Shown here piece by piece: positions 7,885 through 16,879 of a stretch of 47,756 nt of DNA; within the stretch, counting starts at the first letter, position 1; every line of letters starts with the position of its first letter. The notes beneath the pieces were generated by a model. That model was not told the DNA's origin, ran no database searches, and saw only the letters and a list, made by a program, of their open reading frames with translations. The translations under genes and the position numbers were made by a program. The stretch lies in the NCBI GenBank assembly GCA_947448955.1, contig CANFPU010000012.1:1-47756 (forward strand), read 5' to 3'. The DNA comes from Burkholderiales bacterium (GTDB taxonomy: Bacteria > Pseudomonadota > Gammaproteobacteria > Burkholderiales > Burkholderiaceae_C).

Positions 7885-9147
7885 ATGACCACCGTAACCG
7901 CCAGCGCCCAAACAGCCCGTCAGCGCATCCAGGCTTTGCCGCTGGACCAACTCAACCCAGCCGACATCCAATATTTCGTCGATGACACCGTCGGTCATGT
8001 GTTCGACCGGCTGCGCAGCGAAGACCCAGTGCATCACTCGCACAGCCCGATACCCGAACTGGGCGCCTACTGGTCGGTGACGCGCTACCAGGACATCATG
8101 CATGTCGACACTCACCCCGAGATCTTCTCGTCCGATTGGTCGCTGGGTGGCATCACGCTGTTCAACCCCGCCGAGTCCGATCGACTGCCGATGTTCATCG
8201 CGATGGACCCGCCCAAGCACGATGACCAGCGCAAGGCCGTCAGCAGCATCGTGGCTCCAGCCAACCTGAACAACTGGCAAAGCCTGATCCGCGAACGTAC
8301 CGGCCAAGTGCTCGACAGCCTGCCGCGCAACGAAACCTTCGACTGGGTTGACAAGGTCTCGATCGAGTTGACGACCTGTATGCTGGCCACGCTGTTCGAC
8401 TTCCCGTTCGAAGACCGGCGCCTGCTGACCTGGTGGTCCGATGTGGCAACGATGAACAAGGCCACCAACCCCGATGCGCTGGACCCGGCCGAGCGCATGG
8501 CCGAGCTGGGCAAGATGCTGGGTTACTTCACAAAACTCTGGAACGAGCGCGTCAATGAGCCGCCACGTACCGATCTGGTGTCGATGCTGGCGCATGGCGC
8601 GGCGACCCGAAACATGGCGCCGATGGAGTTCATGGGCAATCTGGTGCTGCTGATCGTCGGTGGCAATGACACCACCCGCAACAGCATGACCGGCGGTCTG
8701 CTGGCTTTGCACCAGCACCCACAAGAGATGGCCAAGTTGCGGGCCAACCCAGCGCTGGTCGACAGCCTGGTGCCCGAGATCATCCGCTGGCAAACGCCAC
8801 TGGCCTACATGCGCCGCACCGCCTTGCGCGACACCGAACTGGGTGGCAAGCAGATCAAGTCAGGCGACAAAGTGGCCATGTGGTACCTGTCGGGCAACCG
8901 CGACCAAGCCGCGATCTCCGAGCCCGACCGCTTCATCATTGACCGGGCCCGGCCACGCCAACACCTGTCATTCGGCTTCGGCATCCACCGCTGCGTGGGC
9001 AACCGCTTGGCGGAGTTGCAGCTCAAGATCCTGTGGGAAGAGATCATCAAACGCTTCCCGGTGATCGAGGTGATGGGGGAGCCAACGCGCGTGAAGTCGG
9101 CCTTTGTCCGGGGCTTCACCCACCTGCCGGTGCGTATTCCCGGTTGA
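7885..9147 (+). CDS. Cytochrome P450, CYP153-like
   Basis: A 420-residue soluble bacterial P450. The I-helix oxygen-activation motif is GGNDTTRN, the K-helix ExxR is EIIRW, and the heme loop is FGFGIHRCVGNRLAE with the thiolate at Cys370. Blocks such as MFIAMDPPKHD, WVDKVSIELTT, LATLFDFPFEDRR and LSFGFGIHRCVGNRL match my memory of CYP153 alkane and fatty-acid terminal hydroxylases. The start at ATG 7885 follows AAGGAA 11 bases upstream. With the ferredoxin just upstream and alcohol dehydrogenases ahead of it, the operon would hydroxylate a hydrophobic substrate and oxidise the resulting alcohol. It ends 9 bp from the convergent histidine kinase. Confidence 0.9.
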   Translation: MTTVTASAQTARQRIQALPLDQLNPADIQYFVDDTVGHVFDRLRSEDPVHHSHSPIPELGAYWSVTRYQDIMHVDTHPEIFSSDWSLGGITLFNPAESDRLPMFIAMDPPKHDDQRKAVSSIVAPANLNNWQSLIRERTGQVLDSLPRNETFDWVDKVSIELTTCMLATLFDFPFEDRRLLTWWSDVATMNKATNPDALDPAERMAELGKMLGYFTKLWNERVNEPPRTDLVSMLAHGAATRNMAPMEFMGNLVLLIVGGNDTTRNSMTGGLLALHQHPQEMAKLRANPALVDSLVPEIIRWQTPLAYMRRTALRDTELGGKQIKSGDKVAMWYLSGNRDQAAISEPDRFIIDRARPRQHLSFGFGIHRCVGNRLAELQLKILWEEIIKRFPVIEVMGEPTRVKSAFVRGFTHLPVRIPG

Positions 9148-9156
9148 GCCTAGGCC

Positions 9157-11214
9157 TCATCCGCGCAACCGATCGACCCAATCCAACACCCGGTCGATCG
9201 AATACGGCTTGATGATGTAGTCGCTGCAGCCAGCATCCAGCGCACGCTGGATGTCCGCCGGCATCGCATTGGCCGAAATTGCCACGCAGAGGATCCCCGC
9301 CAGCAGCGGGTCGGCGCGCAGTTGTTCGAGCACTTGCGCGCCACTCATCAGCGGCAGGCCCATGTCGAGCAGCAACAGGTCTGGCAGCGAGCGCCGCGCT
9401 GCTGCCAATCCGGCTTCGCCGTCTTTAGCCACTTCAAGCGTCACCCCTGGCCGCCGCGCAATCGCGTGACGCATCAGCGTCGCATTGAGCCGGTTGTCCT
9501 CGATATAGAGCACCTTGACAGGACGTGGCTGGACAGAACGTGGCTGGCTAGCGAAAAAATCCTGCGCCGCGTTCGAGACGCTTTCACCCTCTGCGCCAAT
9601 CAACCCGGTCGACGCGGTCTGGGTCGTGCGCGTGAGCGATGCAACCGCGCCATCCGCAACAGCGCTGTTGCTGTCTTCAAGCCGGGCTGCGTCAGCCGAC
9701 ATCGGTAGCCTGAGCGTGAACACCGAGCCCCGCCCAGGCTGCGAGGCAACCGACAGAGTGCCTTGCATCTGCTCGGCCAGATGCCTGGCAATGACCAGAC
9801 CCAGGCCGATGCCATCGACTTGGCCACGCTCTGCGCCGAGTCGATTGAAAGGCTGGAACAACCCATCAACCTGTTCAGGCGTCATGCCCACGCCGGTGTC
9901 GCGGACCATGATCGCCAACCGCCCTGCCTCAAACGTCCGCTCAATCTCGACCGAGCCGCCCTCATGGTTGTATTTGATGGCGTTGGTCAGCAGATTCACC
10001 AACACCTGACGCAGGCGCGTGCGATCGCCGATCACCCAGTGATCCTCCGGGACAGGTTGTTGATGCACACTGACACGGTGGTGACCGACCAGCGCCGCCA
10101 CCCAGTTGCGGCAGTCGACCAACAACGCGTCAACCGAGACCCGCTCGGCCGTCAGCCGCAAAGTGCCGGTCTCAATCCGCGTCATGTCGAGCAAGTCATC
10201 GACCATCGACAGCAAGTGTTCGGCAGCCAAACGGATGTGACCCACCTTGGCGACGGCATCAGGCGCGGCCTGCACAGCATCATCGAATTCGAGCAACTGC
10301 GAGAACCCCAGCACCGCATTCAGCGGCGTGCGCAACTCATGGCTCATGCGGGCCAAAAATGCCGACTTGTTTCGGCTGGATTCCTCCTCGGACTGGCGCG
10401 CGGCCCGCGCCTCCTCCAACACGTGTCGATGGGTGACGTCCTGGACAGTACCGATGACCTTGACAATCGCGCCCGTGCCATCGCGCACGGCGGCAAAACG
10501 CGATTCGAACCAGCCCTTGGCACCCGACCGCAGAACGCCGTCATGCTCCAGCACTCTCGGCTCGCCATCCGCGCGCACTTGGTCGACGGCTTGCCTCAGG
10601 CGTCGCCAGTTTTCGGCGCTATGGAATGACTTACGAGCCGCATAAGCGAGTTGGCCCAAAGCCGGGTCAAATCCATACAAGATGAACAAGCCTTCAGACC
10701 AAATGACTTCGCCGGATTCGAGTTCGAGCTCCCAGCTGCCAATTTGACCCAGGCGCTGAGCCTGGCGCAGCGCGGCATCACTTTGGGCCAGCCGCTCGTG
10801 GGCGCGTTGCAGAGCGAGGGCTTGACCCTCCTTGAGCGCCATCAGTTTCAGCGTTGTCGTGCTCGAGGAGTCGGTGACATGAACAAAAAAACCTTGAATC
10901 TGCCCCTGAACCAGATCGGGAATCAGGTCGACTCGCCCTGATCCGGAAAAGTTAGGCCATTCAAGCGCTCGAACATAGTGTTGCGGCTCACCGCGCAAGA
11001 CGGCATCAATGCGCAGGCGGAGTTTTTCGCGATGCGGCGGGATGATGAAATCGTCAACATGCCGACCCAGCAATTCGCCAGGGGCGACTCCGAGCCAAAC
11101 CTCATAGGCTCGGTTGGCGTAGCGGCAACGACTTTCTTTGTCCCAGTAGCCGACCAAAGACGGCAGGCTGTTGAGCAGACGGCAAAAATCGGCAGCGGTT
11201 TCTAAGCTTGACAT
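9157..11214 (-). CDS. PAS-domain hybrid histidine kinase with receiver domain
   Basis: A 685-residue soluble hybrid kinase. In order: a PAS domain (about 10-125), a second PAS/PAC (about 155-270), and the HisKA dimerisation helix with the phospho-accepting His in FLARMSHELRTPLNAV. Then comes an HATPase domain (N box LLTNAIKYN, then DTGVGM and GIGLGL boxes) and a C-terminal receiver with the phospho-Asp in LLLLDMGLPLMSG. No membrane segment is seen, so it is cytoplasmic and probably senses through its PAS domains. ATG 11214 is preferred over the TTG one codon earlier. No cognate output gene is adjacent. The Ala/Thr-rich linker before the receiver is low in complexity. Confidence 0.92.
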   Translation of the reverse strand: MSSLETAADFCRLLNSLPSLVGYWDKESRCRYANRAYEVWLGVAPGELLGRHVDDFIIPPHREKLRLRIDAVLRGEPQHYVRALEWPNFSGSGRVDLIPDLVQGQIQGFFVHVTDSSSTTTLKLMALKEGQALALQRAHERLAQSDAALRQAQRLGQIGSWELELESGEVIWSEGLFILYGFDPALGQLAYAARKSFHSAENWRRLRQAVDQVRADGEPRVLEHDGVLRSGAKGWFESRFAAVRDGTGAIVKVIGTVQDVTHRHVLEEARAARQSEEESSRNKSAFLARMSHELRTPLNAVLGFSQLLEFDDAVQAAPDAVAKVGHIRLAAEHLLSMVDDLLDMTRIETGTLRLTAERVSVDALLVDCRNWVAALVGHHRVSVHQQPVPEDHWVIGDRTRLRQVLVNLLTNAIKYNHEGGSVEIERTFEAGRLAIMVRDTGVGMTPEQVDGLFQPFNRLGAERGQVDGIGLGLVIARHLAEQMQGTLSVASQPGRGSVFTLRLPMSADAARLEDSNSAVADGAVASLTRTTQTASTGLIGAEGESVSNAAQDFFASQPRSVQPRPVKVLYIEDNRLNATLMRHAIARRPGVTLEVAKDGEAGLAAARRSLPDLLLLDMGLPLMSGAQVLEQLRADPLLAGILCVAISANAMPADIQRALDAGCSDYIIKPYSIDRVLDWVDRLRG

Positions 11215-11372
11215 CAAGGGCCTGGAACTCTCGGCCTATGGTTCCGCCATGGGCTTTAGAAAGAAGTCAAGAAAAGCCCCTGAAGCCCTGAAGCTCTAAA
11301 ACCCCGCAGCCCCGAAACCATCAGGAAACCTCATGGCCGACGGAGCCGGTGGGCACCGCAGAAGGATCAAGC

Positions 11373-12626
<1,254 letters not shown>

Positions 12627-12774
12627 GTGCTTTGGCTCCGCGCTCTAGGATGGTTGAGGAAAACCCGGTGATTTTATGTCACCAAGCCTGTCAACCGACT
12701 GACTCTCCCCGACGTTTGACGATGGCCAGCCCAATGCAGACTGGCAACTTCAACACTTTATTAGGAATACCACC

Positions 12775-13032
12775 ATGAACAAGCTCCTCGCCGCTCTGAT
12801 CGCCACTCTGTTCGCTGCTGGCGCCTTCGCCGCTGATGCACCGGCAACCGCCAAGAAGGACGAAAAGGCTGCCGCGCCTGCCGCTGCCGCTTCGCCGGCC
12901 AAGGCTGATAAGAAGGACGACAAGAAGGACGACAAGAAGGACGACAAGAAGGGCGACAAGAAGGACGACAAGAAGGGCGACAAGAAGGCCGACAAGAAGG
13001 CCGACAAGCCTGCCGACAAGGCTTCGAAGTAA
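12775..13032 (+). CDS. Small secreted Lys/Asp-repeat protein
   Basis: An 85-residue protein. Residues 1-19 form a signal peptide (MNKLLAALIATLFAAGAFAA, cleavage likely after Ala-Phe-Ala). An Ala/Pro/Lys linker follows, then from residue 43 ten tetrapeptide units of the form K-x-D-K (x = D, G or A; the last is PADK), ending ASK. The mature protein is highly charged, predicted disordered and lysine-rich. Similar small repeat proteins are common hypotheticals in betaproteobacteria; I know no proven function. It is followed by strong hairpins, and a decayed second copy lies about 470 bp downstream. The apparent open frames on the opposite strand are by-products of the repeat. Confidence 0.85.
   Translation: MNKLLAALIATLFAAGAFAADAPATAKKDEKAAAPAAAASPAKADKKDDKKDDKKDDKKGDKKDDKKGDKKADKKADKPADKASK
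12901..13020 (+). repeat. Ten tandem 12-bp units encoding KxDK
   Basis: The 120 bp encode ten four-residue units. The core unit is AAGGACGACAAG, with GGC or GCC replacing the second codon in some units. Near-identity of the DNA units suggests expansion and contraction by slippage. Confidence 0.9.
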
Positions 13033-13033
13033 T

Positions 13034-13048
13034 CTCGGCGTAGCCGAG
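13034..13048 (+). other. Perfect hairpin just after the repeat gene stop
   Basis: CTCGGC-GTA-GCCGAG forms a six-pair stem with a three-base loop, starting one base after the stop codon. It is absent from the decayed copy at 13390, where the matching stretch is only CTCGCCCA. Confidence 0.7.
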
Positions 13049-13049
13049 A

Positions 13050-13105
13050 GGCCGTTCGCGGCCTGTCTGACCCAACGCCCGGTATCGCCCGGGCGTTTGT
13101 CTTTG
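13050..13105 (+). terminator. Double-hairpin terminator, copy 1
   Basis: The first hairpin is GGCCG-TTCG-CGGCC (a UUCG-type tetraloop). The second is ACGCCCGG, a six-base loop, then CCGGGCGT, followed by TTGTCTTT. It should end transcription of the Lys/Asp-repeat gene. A diverged copy is at 13400-13452. Confidence 0.82.
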
Positions 13106-13223
13106 GACTGCTGAAGATCGACCCGACGTCACTGGGCGAGGACAGCGCCCCGATCGCCCAGGCGGTCAACCCATCTAACCGAAAAAGCGTTTTGCTCACG
13201 CATTCAGAGCGAATGCGAATGTT

Positions 13224-13390
13224 TAAACACTTTTCAGGGACTCCGAGGAACAAGTTCCTGGCCGCTCGGATCGCGGACGATGTGCGCAGCCGGCCCGGCG
13301 CCCGGTCCTGCCACTCGCGGCATCCCACCGTTCGGCAGCGAGCCTGCCGCGACCGGCGCCAAAACGCGTGGCATCCTGCCCAAGAAGTGA
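13224..13390 (+). pseudogene. Decayed second copy of the Lys/Asp-repeat gene
   Basis: This stretch aligns with the leader and start of the gene at 12775. The leader AACACTTT and AGG are shared. The first 30 coding bases match at 25 positions (AACAAG, TTCCTGGCCGCTC and ATCGC survive), but the start codon is now AGG at 13246. The Lys/Asp repeat is gone, replaced by Arg/Pro-rich sequence, and the end (AAGAAGTGATCTCG) resembles the end of copy 1 but is out of frame (145 bases from start to stop). I infer a tandem duplication followed by decay. No product is expected. Confidence 0.65.
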
Positions 13391-13399
13391 TCTCGCCCA

Positions 13400-13452
13400 G
13401 GCCGTCCGCGGCCTGTCAGACCAGACGCCCGGCACCGACCGGGCGATTTCCT
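13400..13452 (+). terminator. Double-hairpin terminator, copy 2
   Basis: This repeats copy 1: GGCCG-TCCG-CGGCC, then CGCCCGG, loop CACCGA, CCGGGCG, followed by ATTTCCTT. Both stems are intact although loop bases changed. On the minus strand it could also face the end of the TauE-like gene, which stops at 13504. Confidence 0.75.
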
Positions 13453-13503
13453 TGAGCGGCCCAGCAATATCCTTTGAGGCGCCAGCGACGCATCAGATCG
13501 AGT

Positions 13504-14190
13504 TCAAGCCAAACACCAGTCCACGGCCCGGGTCCACAAGCCGTGACCCAGCGCCCAGGTCGAGGCCAGCGTCAGTGCAGCACCGGCCCACCGAATGGCA
13601 GTCCTGGTCGACCAGGCCGCGGCGTTTACGCGGCGACCCGAAAGCTGCCACCACAGCGCGGGACCCAACAAAAGACCCGCCGCAGAAGCGCTGGCAAATC
13701 CGGCCATCACCAGCGCGCCGCGCCAGGGCGTATTGGCCAGCGCCGCGACCAGTAAGGCCGATTGCAGCAAACCGCACGGCCAGGCGACCCAGGCCAAACC
13801 GATACCCGCGCTTCGTGCAGGGCCCTGGATCACCTGCCACGGCCCGCTACGGGTCGGCAGTTGGGCACGGGTTCGCCCTAGCCTGATCATCCAGGCCGGT
13901 TGCCGGCCTCGCCACAGCAGGAACAAGCCCAGCGCCATGGCGGCGATATGCACCAATGTCCACAGCGGTCGCAAGCCCGCCACGGCCTGGCCCAGCACAG
14001 CCAGACGACCCACGCTGGCAGCAGCCAGCGCGCCAGCGGCTGAGTAAGCGATCAAGCGACCCAGGTGAAATGCCAACAGGTCACGCCTGCCGGAGCCGAC
14101 GGCCGCGCAGGCTGCGCCGCACATGGCCAAGCAATGCGGCGAGCCCGCAAGACCCATCAAGACTGCGCTGAGCAGGAGCGCTTGGTCCAT
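13504..14190 (-). CDS. TauE/SafE-like (UreH-type) membrane protein of the cbb3 locus
   Basis: A 228-residue integral membrane protein with about six hydrophobic segments. The N-terminal signature is LMGLAGSPHCLAMCGAACAA, the conserved Gly-x-His-Cys-x-x-Met-Cys-Gly block of the sulfite-exporter/UreH-like family. Its internal motif WPCGLLQSALLVAAL repeats the Cys-Gly pattern. Members beside cbb3 oxidase genes are thought to act in copper or cysteine/heme handling during oxidase assembly. ATG 14190 is chosen; upstream residues lie inside the hemN end and look unlike the family. It starts 7 bp after the hemN stop, so the two are co-transcribed. Confidence 0.83.
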   Translation of the reverse strand: MDQALLLSAVLMGLAGSPHCLAMCGAACAAVGSGRRDLLAFHLGRLIAYSAAGALAAASVGRLAVLGQAVAGLRPLWTLVHIAAMALGLFLLWRGRQPAWMIRLGRTRAQLPTRSGPWQVIQGPARSAGIGLAWVAWPCGLLQSALLVAALANTPWRGALVMAGFASASAAGLLLGPALWWQLSGRRVNAAAWSTRTAIRWAGAALTLASTWALGHGLWTRAVDWCLA

Positions 14191-14197
14191 CGACGAC

Positions 14198-15607
14198 TCA
14201 GATGATGCGAGAAAAGCGCTCTCGCAATTTGTCTGCCCGCAGGTGGCGGTCGAACACCATGGCCACTGCGCGCACAAAGTACCAGCCCACGGCAGTGACC
14301 TGCACCGCATCTGACGTCAACTCGCAAAGCCCCAAGGTCTGCAACTCGGCCAATTCGGCCAATTCAGCGCTGAAGTATTCGTTCATGCGGATCAGGTGGG
14401 CAAGTTCAATCGCTTCGAACTCTAGGCGCCCCTGGCACATCAGCGCCATCACCACAGCCCGACGCACCAAATCATCGCGCGACAGCGCTAAACCTCTGAC
14501 CACTGGAAACTGGCCTTGGCGCACCGCGGCGTAATACCCGTCCAGGGTCTTGGCGTTCTGGCTGTAAGTGGCACCGATGCGACCGATGGCCGACACACCG
14601 AGTGCAACCAAATCGCAGTCGGGATGGGTGCTATAGCCCTGAAAGTTGCGGTGCAAGCGGCCCTGCCGCTTGGCCACAGCCAGCGAATCATTGGGCAGCG
14701 CAAAGTGGTCCATGCCGATGTAGGTGTAGCCCTGAGCGACAAAGCCAGCCATCGCACCACCGAGCATCTGCACCCGATGGTCCGGCGGCGGCAATTGTTC
14801 GATGACGATACGCCGCTGTGGTTTGAAGCGCTGCGGCAAGTGGGCATAGGCATACAGCGCAATGCGGTCTGGCCGAAGCTCAGCCACTTGATTGACCGTT
14901 CGGGCAAACGACTCGGGGGTCTGTTTGGGCAGACCGTAGATCAGATCCGCGTTGATCGATTCGAAACCAATTTCGCGCGCGGCATGCATCAGGTCTCGAA
15001 CCAACGCAAAAGGTTGCAGCCGGTGTACCGCCTTCTGCACATCCGGGTCAAAGTCCTGCACACCAAAGCTCAGCCGGTTGAACCCGAGCTTGGCAAGGTG
15101 GTGCAATCGATCGGGCGATGCTGTGCGCGGATCGACCTCGATCGAGACCTCGGCACCGGGCGTCCAACGGAAAGCGTGAGCCAGCATGACCATCAAATTG
15201 CTAAGTTCGGAGTCGGTGAGAAAAGTGGGCGTGCCGCCGCCCAGATGCAGTTGCGACACCGCTTGCCCGCTGCCCAGCACAGACACATTGAGCGCCAGCT
15301 CCTGCGCCAGCACCTCCAGGTATTCGGCAGATCGCTCGTGGTGCTTGGTGATCACCTTGTTGCAGGCGCAGTAGTAGCACACCGACTCACAGAATGGGAG
15401 GTGTACATAGACTGACAGCGGTCGCTTGCCGCCGACGACTGCCCCCGATGCGCGGTCCGCAAGCGCCTGCGCATAGGCATCCGGTCCAAAGGCCTCGGTG
15501 AATCGGTCCGCGGTGGGATACGAGGTGTAACGCGGCCCAGGACGATCCAGACGACGCAACATCGCCTCGGTCAGCACAGGCGCCTGATCGATAACATTCT
15601 TCAACAT
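14198..15607 (-). CDS. hemN: Oxygen-independent coproporphyrinogen III oxidase HemN
   Basis: A 469-residue radical-SAM enzyme that decarboxylates coproporphyrinogen III to protoporphyrinogen IX without oxygen. It has PGPRYTSYPTADRF near the N-terminus, the cluster motif CESVCYYC (CxxxCxxC) followed by the HemN-type extra Cys, the glycine-rich LHLGGGTPTFL, EVDPRT, and the C-terminal HemN domain. ATG 15607 gives the family's usual start. An FNR-type palindrome sits about 35 bp upstream and fits low-oxygen induction. It is divergent from fnr. Confidence 0.95.
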   Translation of the reverse strand: MLKNVIDQAPVLTEAMLRRLDRPGPRYTSYPTADRFTEAFGPDAYAQALADRASGAVVGGKRPLSVYVHLPFCESVCYYCACNKVITKHHERSAEYLEVLAQELALNVSVLGSGQAVSQLHLGGGTPTFLTDSELSNLMVMLAHAFRWTPGAEVSIEVDPRTASPDRLHHLAKLGFNRLSFGVQDFDPDVQKAVHRLQPFALVRDLMHAAREIGFESINADLIYGLPKQTPESFARTVNQVAELRPDRIALYAYAHLPQRFKPQRRIVIEQLPPPDHRVQMLGGAMAGFVAQGYTYIGMDHFALPNDSLAVAKRQGRLHRNFQGYSTHPDCDLVALGVSAIGRIGATYSQNAKTLDGYYAAVRQGQFPVVRGLALSRDDLVRRAVVMALMCQGRLEFEAIELAHLIRMNEYFSAELAELAELQTLGLCELTSDAVQVTAVGWYFVRAVAMVFDRHLRADKLRERFSRII

Positions 15608-15641
15608 GCGCCAAACTGTGCCAATTTGAACTCGTCGCATC

Positions 15642-15655
15642 TTGACTTAGCTCAA
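15642..15655. promoter_or_regulatory. FNR-type site upstream of hemN
   Basis: TTGAC-TTAG-CTCAA matches the FNR consensus (TTGAT, four bases, ATCAA) except for the last base of the left half and the first base of the right half. It lies in the hemN/fnr divergent gap on the hemN side. It is predicted only. Confidence 0.65.
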
Positions 15656-15738
15656 GCCGTACGGGCGCACCGGCTCAAACAATGGCCAGACTTGACCCAT
15701 TGGGTCCAACAGGTCGATTGCCGCCAATACATCGCAAA

Positions 15739-15752
15739 TTGATCAATGACAA
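15739..15752. promoter_or_regulatory. FNR-type site upstream of fnr
   Basis: TTGAT-CAAT-GACAA has a perfect left half and a right half that differs at two positions. It lies 27 bp before the fnr start codon, close enough to overlap the promoter, so it may serve autoregulation. This is inferred from sequence only. Confidence 0.55.
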
Positions 15753-15779
15753 GTGCGTCAGCCGCGAACACAATCCGCT

Positions 15780-16523
15780 ATGAACTCTTTCGCCGAATCT
15801 TCAAGACTCCGACTCGAACCCTTCAAGATCGCCTGCTCGAACTGCAATCTGCGAGAGCTCTGCCTGCCCGTAGGCTTGTCGCGCGAGAACCTGAATCGAC
15901 TCGACAATCTGGTCGCCAACCGGCGAGCCATCGCAAGAGGCGAATCGTTGTTCCGCGCAGGGGAGACATTTTTGTCGCTTTACGCTGTTCGCACCGGCTT
16001 CTTCAAGACCCGGGTCTCGTCGGAAGACGGACGTGACCAAGTCACCGGGTTCCAGATGGCCGGCGAGTTGCTTGGGCTCGATGGCATCAGCACCGACAAC
16101 CACACCTGCGATGCGGTGGCGCTGGAGGACTCACAGGTCTGCGTGATTCCTTACAACCAGCTCGAAGGTCTGTCGCGCGAGTTCACCGAATTGCAGCACC
16201 AATTCCACAAGATCATGAGTCGCGAGATCGTGCGAGACCACGGCGTGATGCTGCTGCTCGGCAGCATGCGAGCCGAAGAGCGATTAGCCGCTTTTTTGCT
16301 CAATCTGACCCAGCGACTGCAAGCTCGCGGCTTCTCGGCCTCGTCGCTCATTCTGCGCATGACGCGCGAAGAAATCGGGAGCTACCTGGGGCTCAAACTC
16401 GAGACCGTCAGCCGCACCTTCAGCAAATTCCAAGAGGAAGGCATCCTCGACGTCAAACAGCGGCAGATCCAAGTCTTGGCGCAGGAAAAGCTGGAAAACT
16501 TGGTCAACGGTTCGAACCGCTAG
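15780..16523 (+). CDS. fnr: Oxygen-sensing transcription regulator FNR
   Basis: A 247-residue Crp/Fnr regulator. The N-terminal cysteines Cys19, Cys22 and Cys28 (IACSNCNLRELC) plus Cys121 (DSQVCVIP) match the four ligands of the oxygen-labile [4Fe-4S] cluster in E. coli FNR. The cyclic-nucleotide-like beta roll follows, then a helix-turn-helix with LETVSRTF, whose Glu-x-x-Ser-Arg recognition helix reads TTGAT half-sites. ATG 15780 is chosen over a GTG at 15753, which would overlap the predicted FNR site. It should activate the adjacent cbb3 and hemN genes under low oxygen. Confidence 0.95.
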   Translation: MNSFAESSRLRLEPFKIACSNCNLRELCLPVGLSRENLNRLDNLVANRRAIARGESLFRAGETFLSLYAVRTGFFKTRVSSEDGRDQVTGFQMAGELLGLDGISTDNHTCDAVALEDSQVCVIPYNQLEGLSREFTELQHQFHKIMSREIVRDHGVMLLLGSMRAEERLAAFLLNLTQRLQARGFSASSLILRMTREEIGSYLGLKLETVSRTFSKFQEEGILDVKQRQIQVLAQEKLENLVNGSNR

Positions 16524-16586
16524 GCCTAAAGCTGGCGGCCGCTAGGCTATCGGAATTGACTGAATTCATCGGCGGCAAAAAAAGTG

Positions 16587-16865
16587 TCAAGCCACAGGCG
16601 GCGGCACTGAATCGTTGGCGTGCAGGTCATCGGCGCTCAATGCCAATAGTTGGGTCAGGCCGCCGGCCGCTGCTATCACGCCCCAAAACACGAAGAATGC
16701 CAGCGTGTAGACGCCGGTGTTCGACCACTCGCCCGTGGCGCCACCAAATCCATGCAGGCTGGACGGATCGACCAACGCGAACACCAGTGTCTCGAGCACA
16801 CCGGCCATCAGAAACGCGGGCCACAGCACCGCCATCACACGCTGCCCTCGCTTGCCCGCAGCCAT
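16587..16865 (-). CDS. Small two-segment membrane protein near ccoG
   Basis: A 92-residue protein with two hydrophobic segments (AVLWPAFLMAGVLETLVFAL and a Phe/Val/Ala-rich one around residue 62) and a short acidic C-terminus. Similar small proteins follow fixH-like genes in Burkholderiales cbb3 loci; no function is known to me. ATG 16865 is used because the codon six residues earlier is TTG. It lies 14 bp after the FixH-like gene and is likely its co-transcribed neighbour. It converges on fnr with a 63 bp gap. Confidence 0.7.
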   Translation of the reverse strand: MAAGKRGQRVMAVLWPAFLMAGVLETLVFALVDPSSLHGFGGATGEWSNTGVYTLAFFVFWGVIAAAGGLTQLLALSADDLHANDSVPPPVA

Positions 16866-16879
16866 TCTGTGCCGCCGCT

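Noticed and set aside
7378-8793. Minus-strand 471-codon frame opposite ferredoxin and P450
   Set aside because: It overlaps two well-identified plus-strand genes and shows no recognisable family, so it is a composition artefact.
12667-12683. GGTGA/TCACC inverted repeat in the icd upstream region
   Set aside because: Five-base arms with a seven-base spacer are expected by chance and match no operator I can name.
12750-13328. Minus-strand frames with Phe/Leu/Ser-rich repeats opposite the Lys/Asp-repeat gene
   Set aside because: They are the reverse translation of the 12-bp repeat and cross two terminator hairpins; the plus-strand frame has a signal peptide and good start.
13192-13455. Plus-strand 87-codon frame through the decayed copy
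   Set aside because: It reads through the second terminator and is Arg/Pro-rich without a ribosome site; it is better explained as pseudogene remnant.
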